Shown piece after piece: positions 51,680 to 61,595 of a stretch of DNA of 64,000 bases (positions are counted from its first letter, which is position 1; each line of letters starts with the position of its first letter). The stretch lies in the NCBI RefSeq assembly GCF_001751365.1, contig NZ_LJGT01000038.1, positions 535,540 through 599,539 of the forward strand, in the 5' to 3' direction. The stretch is from Streptomyces abyssalis. Its GTDB lineage: Bacteria > Actinomycetota > Actinomycetes > Streptomycetales > Streptomycetaceae. The notes under the pieces were generated by a model. The model ran no database searches. It saw nothing but the letters and a program-made list of their open reading frames with translations, and was not told the DNA's origin. The position numbers were made by a program, and so were the translations under genes.

Positions 51680-51746
51680 TGCTGGGCTGCTGGGCTGCTG
51701 GGCTGGTTCGGCTGGTTCGGCTGCTGGGCTGCTGGGCTGCTGGGCG
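51680..51746. repeat. GCTGGGCT microsatellite
   Basis: GCTGGGCT units occur in two blocks of about three, separated by two GGTTCGGCT-like units. It lies directly upstream of rlmB and would sit in its 5' leader. Confidence 0.8.
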
Positions 51747-51948
51747 TCTGATGCGTCCGGTCCGCTGCGGCATGCACCCGGTACACGCGGGGCGCCGGCG
51801 TGGGGACCGGCTGCCGCCATTATTCCGGAGGGCAGGCCGTACCGAAGAAGTGGATCATCGGCGGAGGGCGCAGCCGCCCCCAGGGCCCCGTCGTGAAGGG
51901 AAGAGGGGTGCTCCGCGGACCGCTGCGAGGCGGTCGCCGTCCAGCGGC

Positions 51949-51995
51949 CGCGGCCGGGTGGCCGCCGTTCAGCCCCGCGGCCGGGTGGCCGCCGT

Positions 51996-51999
<4 letters not shown>
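51949..51999. repeat. 24-bp direct repeat at the cysS 3' end
   Basis: The 24 bp beginning CGCGGCCGGGTGGCCGCC at 51949-51972 recur at 51976-51999, and the second copy reaches into the cysS stop region. Confidence 0.8.
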
Positions 52000-53411
<1,412 letters not shown>

Positions 53412-53523
53412 GCGACCAGGGTAGTGGGCCCGTGAGACCGGGTGCCCCGCACACCGGGCAAGGTGCGCCGGACCGGCGGCGGACGGCGGCGACGGCAGGT
53501 GTCAGCGCCTTCGGGTGCTGGAG

Positions 53524-53633
53524 GCCGGGTGCCGGGTGCCGGGTGCCGGGTGCCGGTTACAGCGGACAGTTGACAGCTGACGGATATCAGCTGACGGGTG
53601 ACAGGTAACAGATGACAGATTTCAGAATCTGTC
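53524..53633. repeat. Low-complexity block: GCCGGGT tandem plus TGACAG-rich repeats
   Basis: GCCGGGT is repeated four times (53524-53551). From 53566 follow overlapping TGACAG/CAGCTGACGG units. A hairpin GACAGATT/AATCTGTC (53614-53633) overlaps the stop of the next gene and may be its terminator. ACAGATGACAGAT here (53608-53620) recurs twice at 56912-56931. Confidence 0.75.
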
Positions 53634-54039
53634 AGAGCCGCCCCGCGACCTTCCTGGGGCTCACCCGCACCACCACTCGCTCGGCGTCCTGCTCCCAACG
53701 CGGGTTGAACTCGGCGTAGTTCTTCCCGACGTACTTCTGGGCCAGCTCGTCGATCAGCTCGCGCCCGCCCTCGGTGGTCAGGGTGACGGTGCCGCGGATC
53801 TCCGCGTACGTGTACGGGGCGTCCGCGGGCTGCACCATCACCGTCACGCGGGGGTCCCGCTTGAGGTTGAGGGTCTTGCGGCGGTCCAACGTGGTGGAGA
53901 TCAGCAACTCGTCGCCGTCACGCTTCACCCATACCGGTGAGACCTGCGGGCTTCCGTCGGGCTGGATCGTCGCGATGCTGACGAAAACGGGGGTGTCCAG
54001 AACCTGCCTGAGGTTGTCGGAGAGCTGTGCTGCTGCCAA
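53632..54039 (-). CDS. PPOX-class F420-dependent oxidoreductase
   Basis: A 135-residue split-beta-barrel flavin/deazaflavin protein. VLDTPVFVSIATIQPDGSPQVSPVWVKRDGDELLISTT and the block DRRKTLNLKRDPRVTVMVQP match the actinobacterial PPOX-class F420-dependent group. YTYAEIRGTVTLTTEGG follows. Members bind F420, FMN or biliverdin, and the cofactor cannot be decided by motif reading. A role in redox stress is common. It is separated by 104 bp from the ispF stop. Confidence 0.87.
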   Translation of the reverse strand: MAAAQLSDNLRQVLDTPVFVSIATIQPDGSPQVSPVWVKRDGDELLISTTLDRRKTLNLKRDPRVTVMVQPADAPYTYAEIRGTVTLTTEGGRELIDELAQKYVGKNYAEFNPRWEQDAERVVVRVSPRKVAGRL

Positions 54040-54143
54040 GGCTGTCGCCTTCTCTCGGAGGATCGTCGGTTCCGCGGCCGCGCGCCGGCCGCCTCACCTT
54101 CAACACCCTTACGGCACCCGGTGTTCCGGGCAGCAGCCCCTTC

Positions 54144-54716
54144 TCACACGTGCGGCGGCAGCACCAGCGCGGTCGCGGTCGCGGCCAGGCCCTCGCCGCG
54201 ACCGGTCAGGCCGAGCCCGTCCGTCGTCGTCCCGGACACGGACACCGGGGCGCCGACCGCCGCGGACAGCGTCCGCTGTGCCTCGTCCCGCCGCTTGCCG
54301 ACCTTGGGCCGTACGCCGATGACCTGGACCGCGACATTGCCGACGGTGAAGCCCTCCGCTCGCAGGATCCGTGCCGCCTCGGTCAGCAGGGCCACCCCGG
54401 ACGCGCCTGACCACTCGGGGCGGCCCGTGCCGAAGTGGGCGCCGAGGTCGCCGAGGCCGGCCGCGGAGAAGAGCGCGTCGCACGCGGCGTGCGCGGCGAC
54501 GTCGCCGTCCGAGTGCCCGGCGAGCCCGTAGCGCTCGCCCTCCCAGAGCAGACCGGCGCACCACAGTTCGCGTCCCTCTTCGAAGGCATGCACGTCGGTG
54601 CCGATGCCGACCAGGGGGACGAGCGGCGGCCCGCCCTGAGTCGCCTGTGCCTGGGCCTGGGCCCGCGCACGCGCCTGCGCCTCCGTCCGCGCCCGCTCTC
54701 GCGGCTCAGAAGCCAT
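54144..54716 (-). CDS. ispF: 2-C-methyl-D-erythritol 2,4-cyclodiphosphate synthase
   Basis: Fifth enzyme of the MEP isoprenoid pathway, a trimeric zinc enzyme that releases CMP to form the cyclodiphosphate. The zinc ligands D41 and H43 are in [29 protein letters not shown] supplies the third histidine and the substrate loop, and [15 protein letters not shown] closes the fold. At 190 residues it is about 30 longer than usual because of an Arg/Ala/Gln-repetitive N-terminus (residues 8-26). ATG 54716 overlaps the ispD coding end by 11 bp, indicating coupled expression. Confidence 0.94.
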   Translation of the reverse strand: MASEPRERARTEAQARARAQAQAQATQGGPPLVPLVGIGTDVHAFEEGRELWCAGLLWEGERYGLAGHSDGDVAAHAACDALFSAAGLGDLGAHFGTGRPEWSGASGVALLTEAARILRAEGFTVGNVAVQVIGVRPKVGKRRDEAQRTLSAAVGAPVSVSGTTTDGLGLTGRGEGLAATATALVLPPHV

Positions 54717-55518
54717 CGGTCGCGCGCCTCCTCGCCAGGACGGCCTCGGCCAGTACGAGGTCCAGCGGCCGGGTCACCTTGAACGCCTCGTCGTGCCCCG
54801 GGACGACGACCACCTCGACGCCGAGACGCTCCACCATGCCCGCGTCGTCCGTCGCCCCGTCGCCCTCGCGCACCACCTGGGCGTGCGCGGCGGCGAGCAC
54901 CTTCAACTCGAAGCCCTGCGGAGTCTGCACGGCCCGCAGCCGCGAACGCTCGGGGGTGCCGGTGACCGGCTCGGCCTCCCCGTTCCCGCGCACCTGCACC
55001 TCCTTGACGGTGTCGGACACGGGTAGCGCCGGTACGACGGCCGGTGCTCCCTCCCGTACGGCCGCCGCCACCGCGTCCACGGTCTCGACGGGCACGAGGG
55101 GGCGGGCGGCGTCGTGCACGAGCACGGAGTCGACGTCGTCCGGCAGCGCCGCGAGACCCAGACGCACCGAGTCCTGACGCGTCTCGCCGCCGGGGACGAC
55201 CACGATGTCGGTCGAGGTCTCCGCGGGACCCGTGTGCTCGTCCAGCAGGCGACGGACCTCGTCGGCGCCGTCCGGCGGTGCGACCACGACGACCAGGGAG
55301 ACGGCGCGTGAGCGGGCCATCGCCCGCACGGCGTGCACCAGCATCGGCGTGCCGCTCAGCGCACGCAGCGCCTTGGGGGCGCCCGGGCCGAGGCGGATGC
55401 CACGGCCCGCGGCGGGGATGACGGCGGCGGTGCGGTGGCCGGAATCGCCGGCGGGAGTGCCCCCGCCTGCTCCTTCCGGGTGGCCCTGATGCGACTCGCC
55501 CGCGGATTGCATTGACAT
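54706..55518 (-). CDS. ispD: 2-C-methyl-D-erythritol 4-phosphate cytidylyltransferase
   Basis: Third step of the MEP pathway: CTP plus MEP gives CDP-methylerythritol. The glycine-rich CTP loop is [21 protein letters not shown]. The downstream catalytic motifs [23 protein letters not shown] and [12 protein letters not shown] are present. ATG 55518 (MSMQSAGES) gives 270 residues; ATG 55512 is an alternative. The first 25 residues are a variable extension. It is translationally coupled to ispF, and a 437-bp gap separates it from carD. Confidence 0.94.
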   Translation of the reverse strand: MSMQSAGESHQGHPEGAGGGTPAGDSGHRTAAVIPAAGRGIRLGPGAPKALRALSGTPMLVHAVRAMARSRAVSLVVVVAPPDGADEVRRLLDEHTGPAETSTDIVVVPGGETRQDSVRLGLAALPDDVDSVLVHDAARPLVPVETVDAVAAAVREGAPAVVPALPVSDTVKEVQVRGNGEAEPVTGTPERSRLRAVQTPQGFELKVLAAAHAQVVREGDGATDDAGMVERLGVEVVVVPGHDEAFKVTRPLDLVLAEAVLARRRATDGF

Positions 55519-55955
55519 CGGTTCCACGTTCAGGTTTGTGTCCTCAGCCGGTGTGGGTATGGCCTGGGGTACCCCCAGCCGTAGGTTGGGGGCGTGCCGG
55601 GCGCGAAGCCTTGACCGGCCCTTCCGTGATTTCTGGTCGAGGCGGTTGCCCGGGCCCGGCACGCTCACGGCAGTTGTGAGTGAACGTGACTGAGCACAGC
55701 ACACCGGGCAGGTTTGAGGTTACTGAACGCAGCCCGGGGCCGCCGGCACAGGTGGAGGCAAGGCAGTGCGCGAGCACCGCAGTGCGGACACATGTGCGGA
55801 CATGCCGCAGCGCCCGGCGACGTGACGACGTCACTCGGGCACTGCGGCACAGCCTTGCTCTACTACTGCTCAGACTTGCTCACTGCGGGCTTGCTTACCG
55901 CGAGGCGGGGTGAACGGCCTGCCCTGCCGGCTCTGCTCTCTCGGCTCCCGAGCGG
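55519..55955. other. Gene-free gap between ispD and carD
   Basis: No supportable gene. It contains a short member of the palindromic repeat family (GGGGTACCCCCAGCCG ... TTGGGGG, 55563-55592). It also has a relatively AT-rich region from 55680 (GTGACTGAGCACAGC and CTACTACTGCTCAGACTTGCT) that could hold the ispD promoter. Otherwise nothing recognised. Confidence 0.5.
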
Positions 55956-56438
55956 TCAGGACGCGAGGACCTCGTCGAGCAGCGCCTCGGCCTTGTCCTC
56001 GTTCGTGTTCTCCGCGAGAGCGAGCTCGCTCACCAGGATCTGGCGGGCTTTGGCGAGCATCCTCTTCTCACCGGCGGAGAGCCCGCGCTCGCGCTCACGG
56101 CGCCAGAGGTCACGCACGACCTCCGCCACCTTGATCACGTCGCCGGACGCCAGCTTCTCGAGATTCGCCTTGTAGCGCCGGGACCAGTTGGTCGGCTCCT
56201 CGGCATACGGTGCGCGGAGCACCTCGAAGACCCTGTCCAGCCCGTCCGAACCGACCACATCTCGTACGCCCACGAACTCCGCATTGTCCGCCGGCACACG
56301 AACCGTCAAGTCGCCCTGCGCAACCTTCAGAACCAAGTAGGTCTTGTCCACGCCTTTGATCTGGCGAGTTTCGATAGCCTCGATCAGCGCGGCCCCGTGA
56401 TGGGGATAGACCACGGTGTCGCCAACCTTGAACGTCAT
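55956..56438 (-). CDS. carD: CarD-family RNA polymerase-binding transcription factor
   Basis: A 160-residue global regulator that binds RNA polymerase beta and stabilises open complexes at rRNA and other promoters. The N-terminal Tudor-like RNAP-interaction domain is [22 protein letters not shown] followed by [22 protein letters not shown]. The C-terminal helical DNA-binding domain contains [21 protein letters not shown] and the basic patch [18 protein letters not shown]. CarD upstream of ispD-ispF is a conserved actinobacterial order. The start at 56438 is unambiguous. Confidence 0.96.
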   Translation of the reverse strand: MTFKVGDTVVYPHHGAALIEAIETRQIKGVDKTYLVLKVAQGDLTVRVPADNAEFVGVRDVVGSDGLDRVFEVLRAPYAEEPTNWSRRYKANLEKLASGDVIKVAEVVRDLWRRERERGLSAGEKRMLAKARQILVSELALAENTNEDKAEALLDEVLAS

Positions 56439-56997
56439 GTGTCAGGTACCCCTTCCGTGACTATCCAGAGTAACACGGAATCGGGCTCTTCTGAATGGCG
56501 TTTTCGCAGGTCAGACCGCATCTCGGGGCTTGACAAGCGGCCCTGTTACGTGCTGCGGGCACCGCCCCGGGACGGGTATTCGCAGGTGGGGGCACTTCTG
56601 TACGCGGCTCGAAACACAACGGACACGCGTGAAGAAGGTGCTTCAGAAAGCATCTGCTGTCCGTTTTGTCCGACTGTAAGTCGTCGCCCGTTCGGCTCTC
56701 TTCGCCCCTTCCCGGACTTTCCCAAGAATTGATCAGCAGTTCCGCTGATCAATTCACAAGCCGTTCGCATTCTTTACCGGGAAACGGCCTAGCCGGATGT
56801 GGCCGGCACGCGCTCCCGCGTACGAGCGGGCCCGCGCGGCGCGCGGCGGGAGGGCCGCGTGCGGAGCGCCGCCGGGCGCTCGGTAACCTGAGCGGCGCCA
56901 CAGATCAGGTCACAGATGACAGATGACAGATCGCCGTATCCGTCCGCGACCGGCACGTAGTTCGGCCGCCAGAGCTCGCCCAGGAGTTGCCGCCGCC
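56439..56997. other. Divergent gene-free region between carD and the lipoprotein gene
   Basis: About 560 bp. Its main feature is a perfect AT-rich inverted repeat, GAATTGATCAGC (56726-56737) with GCTGATCAATTC (56744-56755) around AGTTCC, unusual in this GC-rich DNA. Near the right end ACAGATGACAGAT occurs twice, overlapping (56912-56931). The carD-proximal AACACGGAATCGGG patch may be its promoter. Confidence 0.55.
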
Positions 56998-57714
56998 GTG
57001 AGCAGCAGCATTCGACGCGGCACCCTTGCCGCCACCGCCCTCGCGCTCGCCGTCGTCACACTGTCCGCCTGCGCAGCCGGACATGACGCGGAGACCCTCG
57101 AGATCAAGCCGGACAACGCCGCGACGTCCGTCGGCTCCGTCAAGGTCCAGAACGTCAACATCATCACGCCCGACTCCGGGCCGGGCCCCTCCGCCGTGAC
57201 GGCACGGATCTTCAACGAGGGCTCCAAGGACGAGACTCTTACGGCCATCACCGTCAAGGGCGCCGGTGCGCGCGTGAAGCTCCGCCCCGCGAAGGGCGAG
57301 CAGAAGCTGACGGTGCCGGCGGGCGGCTCGCTCGCACTGGGCGGCAAGGGCAACGCCTCCGCCGAACTGCCCGAGGCAGGTGCGGGTGCCGTGCAGGACG
57401 GGAACGCACAGCCGATCTCGTTCGACCTGAGCCGTACGGGCAAGGTGACGCTGCGGGCGACGGTGGTGCCCGCGCACGGCGACTACAAGCACTTCGGCCC
57501 GACGGTCGCTCCCTCGCCCAGCACGACCTCCGCCACGCCCTCGGGCTCCCCGTCGTCCTCGCCGTCGGAGTCGTCGCCGGGCAGCCCGTCCGAGGAGGCC
57601 GCGGGCGCCGAGTCGCCGGGTGCCGGTGACGACGACACGGACGACGCGGGCGAGGCCGGGTCCGAGCACGAAGGCGAAGAGGCCGAGGCGGAAGGTCACG
57701 CCTCGGGGCACTGA
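56998..57714 (+). CDS. Secreted lipoprotein, DUF461-like/unknown
   Basis: A 238-residue predicted lipoprotein. I start at GTG 56998 (SSSIRRGTLAATALALAVVT), whose signal peptide ends in the lipobox LSAC. CAGGAG at 56981-56986 is a ribosome site 11 nt upstream. The mature domain (VKVQNVNIITPDSGPGPSAV, then FNEGSKDETLTAITVKG, QKLTVPAGGSLAL, RTGKVTLRATVVPAHGDY) looks like a beta-sandwich similar to copper-chaperone PCuAC/DUF461 proteins. However, the usual His/Met copper ligands are not evident. The C-terminal 75 residues are Ser/Pro- then Glu/Asp-rich. Function unknown. Confidence 0.8.
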   Translation: MSSSIRRGTLAATALALAVVTLSACAAGHDAETLEIKPDNAATSVGSVKVQNVNIITPDSGPGPSAVTARIFNEGSKDETLTAITVKGAGARVKLRPAKGEQKLTVPAGGSLALGGKGNASAELPEAGAGAVQDGNAQPISFDLSRTGKVTLRATVVPAHGDYKHFGPTVAPSPSTTSATPSGSPSSSPSESSPGSPSEEAAGAESPGAGDDDTDDAGEAGSEHEGEEAEAEGHASGH

Positions 57715-57752
57715 GCTGTCCGCAGCCATCCGCCCTCCGGCCACCGGAACAT

Positions 57753-57797
57753 GCGTGAGGCCCCGTCCGTACGGACCGTACGGACGGGGCCTCACGC
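57753..57797. terminator. Bidirectional terminator between the lipoprotein gene and phoP
   Basis: The 21-bp arm beginning GCGTGAGGCCCCGTCC pairs perfectly with the arm ending GGACGGGGCCTCACGC around GAC. Confidence 0.88.
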
Positions 57798-57866
57798 GTC
57801 ATGCGGCTTCCGCTTCGGGGGCGTTCGGGCGCGGGCCGGGGGCCGGAACCCGAACGCGAGTGCGGC

Positions 57867-58547
57867 CTACGGCTCGAACTTGTAGCCCAGGCCCCGGACC
57901 GTCACGAGGAAGCGGGGTGCGCCCGGGTCGGGCTCGATCTTGGCGCGCAGACGCTTGACGTGGACGTCGAGGGTCTTGGTGTCGCCCACGTAGTCGGCAC
58001 CCCAGACCCGGTCGATCAGCTGCATACGCGTCAGCACCCTGCCCGCGTTCCTGAGCAGCATCTCCAGGAGGTCGAACTCCTTCAGCGGCAGGTCGATCTT
58101 GCTGCCGGAGACGGTGACGACGTGCCTGTCGACGTCCATGCGGACGGGCCCGGCCTCCAGGGCCGCGGGTGTGACCTCCTCCGGCTCGCCCTGGCGGCGG
58201 AGCACGGCCCGTACCCGCGCGACCAGTTCGCGCGAGGAGAAGGGCTTGGTCACGTAGTCGTCGGCCCCTATCTCCAGGCCGACGACCTTGTCGATCTCGC
58301 TGTCCTTGGCGGTGACCATGATGACGGGGACGTTGGAACGGCCGCGCAGCTGGCGGCAGACCTCGGTGCCGGGCAGGCCCGGCAGCATCAGGTCGAGCAG
58401 CACCAGGTCGGCGCCGTTGCGTTCGAATTCGTCGAGCCCGTCCGGACCGGTGGACGCGATGGCGACTTCGAAGCCTTCCTTGCGCAGCATGTACGACAGT
58501 GCGTCGCTGAACGATTCCTCGTCCTCGACGACGAGCACTCGGGTCAC
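57867..58547 (-). CDS. phoP: Response regulator PhoP
   Basis: OmpR-family activator of phosphate-starvation genes, which also represses antibiotic and nitrogen genes in Streptomyces. The 226-residue protein has the receiver domain with acidic pocket E8/D9 and phospho-acceptor D52 in VLLDLMLPG, the switch residues in IMVTAKD, and K in YVTKPFSSREL. The C-terminal winged helix (about 130-226) contains LKEFDLLEMLLRNAGRVLTR and RLRAKIEPDPGAPRFLVTVRGLGY. Its ATG overlaps the phoR stop by four bases, so they are co-transcribed in the order phoR-phoP. The divergent phoU supports the assignment. Confidence 0.94.
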   Translation of the reverse strand: MTRVLVVEDEESFSDALSYMLRKEGFEVAIASTGPDGLDEFERNGADLVLLDLMLPGLPGTEVCRQLRGRSNVPVIMVTAKDSEIDKVVGLEIGADDYVTKPFSSRELVARVRAVLRRQGEPEEVTPAALEAGPVRMDVDRHVVTVSGSKIDLPLKEFDLLEMLLRNAGRVLTRMQLIDRVWGADYVGDTKTLDVHVKRLRAKIEPDPGAPRFLVTVRGLGYKFEP

Positions 58548-60181
58548 GGGAGGACCTCCGGGGCGGTTTCAGGGGCGCGCGGCAGCCCGCGCGGCGGTGA
58601 GAACGGGGAACTGGAGGAATGGGGAGAGGAACGGGGAGTGGGAGCGGAAGAGGGGGGAGGGGAGGAGACGGAAGCGGAAGCAGCACTGGGAGGGGATTCG
58701 GAGCGCGTGGCGCCGCGGCCCGTACCACCGGGTGCGGAAGCCGCGTATCCGGCGGATCCCCGCGACAGGTTCCGGAACTGCCGGGGCTCCTCGGGCCCGT
58801 CGGAGTCCGGACGGTCCGCGGGAGCCGGTGCCCCGGTCGGGGCCGGGGAGTCAGCCGGGGCCGGGGAGTCGGCCGGGGCCGGGAGCTCGTCCGCGGCCTC
58901 CGGGTCGTCCCCGTAGTCGAAGTCCGCCGGTTCCACGGGGATTCCGGACGGACGGCCGCTCCCGCGCGCCGCCTCCTCGGTCCGGCTCCGCGCGCTGCCG
59001 GCCTCCGGCAGCCGGAGCGTGAATGTGGAGCCCTGTCCTTCGGCGCTCCACACGGTGACCTCGCCGCCGTGCGACGCGGCCACATGCTTGACGATGGCGA
59101 GCCCCAGGCCGGTGCCGCCGGTGGCACGTGAGCGGGCCGGGTCCACGCGGTAGAAACGTTCGAAGACGCGGTCCTTGTCCCGCTCGGAGATGCCGATGCC
59201 CTGGTCGCTGACCGATATCTCGATGAGGTCGCCGCCGGGGGCGGCGACCCTGCGGCCCGCGATGCCGACGCGGGTGCGGGCGGGCGAGTAGTTCACCGCG
59301 TTCTCGACGAGGTTGCCGAGGGCCGCAGCGAGCTGGCTGCGGTTGCCCCATACGTGGAGCCCGCCGTCGTCGCCGGAGCCGGCACCCGTGCCCGTGCCCG
59401 TGCTCGTACGGCCCGCGACGAGGGTGATGTGCTTGCTGCCCGCCGACTGGCGGCAGCGGTCTATCGCCTCGGCCATCAGCTCGTCGACGCCGACCCGCTC
59501 GGAGTCCCCCATGGGGTCGTCGTTCTGCACGCGGGAGAGGTCGATCAGCTCCTGGACGAGGCTCGTCAGCCGCGTCGACTCGTACTGCATGCGCCCCGCG
59601 AAGCGCTCGACCGCCTCCGGGTCGTCCGCCGCGTCCAGGACCGCCTCGGAGAGCAGGGAGAGCGCGCCGACGGGGGTCTTGAGCTCGTGGCTGACGTTGG
59701 CGACGAAGTCGCGCCGTACGGCTTCGATGCGGCGGGCCTCCGTCATGTCCTCGACCAGCAGCAGCACCAGCCGCGAGCCGAGGGGGGCGACGCGCGCGGA
59801 GACCGCGAGGGCGTCTCCCCGGCCCGTGCCCCGGCGTGGGAGGTCCAGGTCGACCTGCCGTATCTCGCCGTCCCGCCTGGTGTCGCGGGCCATCTTCAGC
59901 ATCGGCCCCACCGCGAGGGTGCCGCCGCGGACGAGCCCCAGCGCGTACGCGGCGGAGCTGGCCTTGACCACTTCGTCCGCCTCGTCGAGGACGACGGCGG
60001 AGGAGCGCAGCACGGAGAGCACGGTGTCCACGCCGGGCGGAAGGACGGCCTCGGTGTGCAGCGACGAGCGCGTGGGACGGGCCTGGTCGCGCTCGCTCCA
60101 GCGGAACGCCAGCATCGCGATCACACCGGTCAGCACTCCGGCGATCGCTGCCGCTGCGGCGACCGCCGCGTTCACGTTCAT
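58544..60181 (-). CDS. phoR: Sensor histidine kinase PhoR with long C-terminal tail
   Basis: Phosphate-limitation sensor kinase for PhoP. A single N-terminal membrane helix (residues 5-26) is followed by a PAS-like domain (about 50-150) and the H-box FVANVSHELKTPVGAL with phospho-acceptor H165. The N-box is LGNLVENAVNYSP, the G1 box SDQGIGISERD and the G2 box GGTGLGLAIVKHVA. The kinase core ends near residue 394. A further 151 residues follow, which are Pro/Ala/Ser-rich, with PAPADS/PAPTGA repeats and little predicted structure. That makes 545 residues, against about 426 recalled for S. coelicolor. ATG 60181 is clear. The gene is divergent from phoU. Confidence 0.92.
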   Translation of the reverse strand: MNVNAAVAAAAAIAGVLTGVIAMLAFRWSERDQARPTRSSLHTEAVLPPGVDTVLSVLRSSAVVLDEADEVVKASSAAYALGLVRGGTLAVGPMLKMARDTRRDGEIRQVDLDLPRRGTGRGDALAVSARVAPLGSRLVLLLVEDMTEARRIEAVRRDFVANVSHELKTPVGALSLLSEAVLDAADDPEAVERFAGRMQYESTRLTSLVQELIDLSRVQNDDPMGDSERVGVDELMAEAIDRCRQSAGSKHITLVAGRTSTGTGTGAGSGDDGGLHVWGNRSQLAAALGNLVENAVNYSPARTRVGIAGRRVAAPGGDLIEISVSDQGIGISERDKDRVFERFYRVDPARSRATGGTGLGLAIVKHVAASHGGEVTVWSAEGQGSTFTLRLPEAGSARSRTEEAARGSGRPSGIPVEPADFDYGDDPEAADELPAPADSPAPADSPAPTGAPAPADRPDSDGPEEPRQFRNLSRGSAGYAASAPGGTGRGATRSESPPSAASASVSSPPPSSAPTPRSSPHSSSSPFSPPRGLPRAPETAPEVLP

Positions 60182-60253
60182 GTCTCCAGGCTATGCGCGC
60201 TCGCCGACAGCGCCCCAGGGGAAGCAGGAGACCTCGAACACTCGTCTCCCAGA

Positions 60254-60286
60254 GTTCACCTTCAGGCCCCGGCCGGTTCACCCGTG
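60254..60286 (+). promoter_or_regulatory. Candidate PHO box (PhoP direct-repeat site)
   Basis: GTTCACCTTCA (60254-60264), a degenerate GGCCCCGGCCG (60265-60275) and GTTCACCCGTG (60276-60286) are consecutive 11-bp units, the arrangement PhoP recognises in Streptomyces (GTTCACC repeats). The site lies between phoR and phoU, so it would autoregulate phoRP and control phoU. Confidence 0.78.
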
Positions 60287-60389
60287 AGGTCGGCGACGGA
60301 CGCATTCCGGACGGAGCGTGGGAGCGTGGAGGGCCCAGGCCCGGCCTCAGGGCCCTCTGTCGAGAGAAACATGCGAGGGAAGGACAGCC

Positions 60390-61091
60390 ATGCGTGACGC
60401 GTACCACGAGGAGCTGGACTCGATCAGCGACAGCCTGGTCGACATGGCCCGGTTCGTCGGCTCTGCGATCGGCCGCGCCACGACGGCGATGCTGGACGCG
60501 GATCTGAAGCTGGCAGAGAGCGTCATCGCCGCGGACGAGAAGGTCGACGACATCCAGCGCGACCTGGAGGCCCGTGCGATCCAGCTTCTGGCGCGGCAGC
60601 AGCCCGTCGCCACCGACCTGCGGATAGTCGTCACCTCGCTGCGGATGAGCGCCGATCTGGAACGCTCCGGCGACCTGGCACAGCACGTCGCGAAGGTGGC
60701 GCGGCTGCGCTTCCCGGACTCGGCCGTGCCGAAGGACCTGCAGGCGACGCTGCTGGAGATGGGACAGCTCGCGCAGCGGCTGATGGCGAAGGCCGCCGAG
60801 GTCATCATCACCAAGGACGTCGATCTGGCGCTGCAGCTGGAACAGGACGACGACGCGATGGACGACCTGCACCGCACGCTCTTCCAGCACCTCATGGACG
60901 ACCGCTGGCACCACGGCATCGAGACGGCCGTGGACGTGACGCTGCTCGGCCGTTACTACGAGCGCTTCGCGGACCACGCCGTATCGGTGGCGCGCCGAGT
61001 GGTCTACCTGGTCACCGGGGACTACGCCGACGAGATGGACCCGGCGACGGCGGCGGCCGGCGACGGCACGGCACCGGTCGAAGGCGCCTGA
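60390..61091 (+). CDS. phoU: Phosphate-signalling regulator PhoU
   Basis: A 233-residue all-helical protein with two PhoU repeats. The first has YHEELDSISDSLVDMARFVG and VIAADEKVDDIQRDLEARAIQLLA. The second has AAEVIITKDVDLALQLEQDD and YYERFADHAVSVARRVVYLVTG, containing the metal-binding E/DxxxD pattern. It links the Pst transporter to PhoR and represses the Pho response when phosphate is ample. AAGGAC lies 7 nt before ATG 60390. It is divergent from phoR across the PHO box. No pst genes are in the window. Confidence 0.95.
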   Translation: MRDAYHEELDSISDSLVDMARFVGSAIGRATTAMLDADLKLAESVIAADEKVDDIQRDLEARAIQLLARQQPVATDLRIVVTSLRMSADLERSGDLAQHVAKVARLRFPDSAVPKDLQATLLEMGQLAQRLMAKAAEVIITKDVDLALQLEQDDDAMDDLHRTLFQHLMDDRWHHGIETAVDVTLLGRYYERFADHAVSVARRVVYLVTGDYADEMDPATAAAGDGTAPVEGA

Positions 61092-61285
61092 GCGCGCCTC
61101 AGCGACCGGCCGACCGAGCACCGGAGCGCCGGAGCGCCCGATCCTGCGGGATAGCGGGCGGGCCGGTCACGGAAAGCCCGCAGACTGCGCGCGTGATGCG
61201 CCATGTGCAACGACGCGCCCTTGATGCGCCCATGGAACCGGTCCGAGTGTGGGCAGGAGACCGGGGAGGGAAAAGGAGGGAAGTC

Positions 61286-61435
61286 ATGGCTGATCACAGC
61301 GATCGGGCCCTGTCCCCCGCGCAGTCCGAGGACCGGCCGTCCCTGCACGTACTGGGGGCGTGCGGGTGCGGGCCCGGCTGCGGCTGCGGATGCCAGTCCG
61401 GCGGGCCGTGTCAGTGCGGCGGCGCCTGCGGCTGA
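61286..61435 (+). CDS. 49-residue cysteine-cluster peptide, metallothionein-like
   Basis: A small protein whose first 27 residues (MADHSDRALSPAQSEDRPSL...) are ordinary and whose C-terminal 22 hold eight cysteines. They read CGCGPGCGCGCQSGGPCQC followed by GGAC, with CxC and CxxC spacings typical of metal-thiolate clusters. AAGGAGGG (61273-61280) is a near-perfect ribosome site 5 nt before ATG 61286, so it is probably translated. Binding of Zn, Cu or Cd is inferred. It lies 194 bp downstream of phoU on the same strand and is closed by a terminator, so it may be part of the phoU transcript or separate. Confidence 0.7.
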   Translation: MADHSDRALSPAQSEDRPSLHVLGACGCGPGCGCGCQSGGPCQCGGACG

Positions 61436-61511
61436 GGCGGTGTCCGCCGCGGTCTCGGTCCACGTCCTGCCGAGGCTGCACCCGGCTGCCACCCCAGTGA
61501 GGGCAGACGCC

Positions 61512-61546
61512 GAGGGCCCTGCCCGGTTCGACGGGGCAGGGCCCTC
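61512..61546. terminator. Hairpin terminator between the Cys-cluster gene and gpmA
   Basis: GAGGGCCCTGCCC (61512-61524) pairs with GGGCAGGGCCCTC (61534-61546). It serves both convergent sides. Confidence 0.85.
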
Positions 61547-61595
61547 AGCTCTGCGCTCTGCGGTACGGGACGGGCACGGGGGCGTGCCCGTACCG

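Noticed and set aside
51680..51746. Protein-coding Gln/Pro repeat fused to RlmB
   Set aside because: An in-frame extension exists but is a microsatellite translation. The conserved basic N-terminus begins at 51660.
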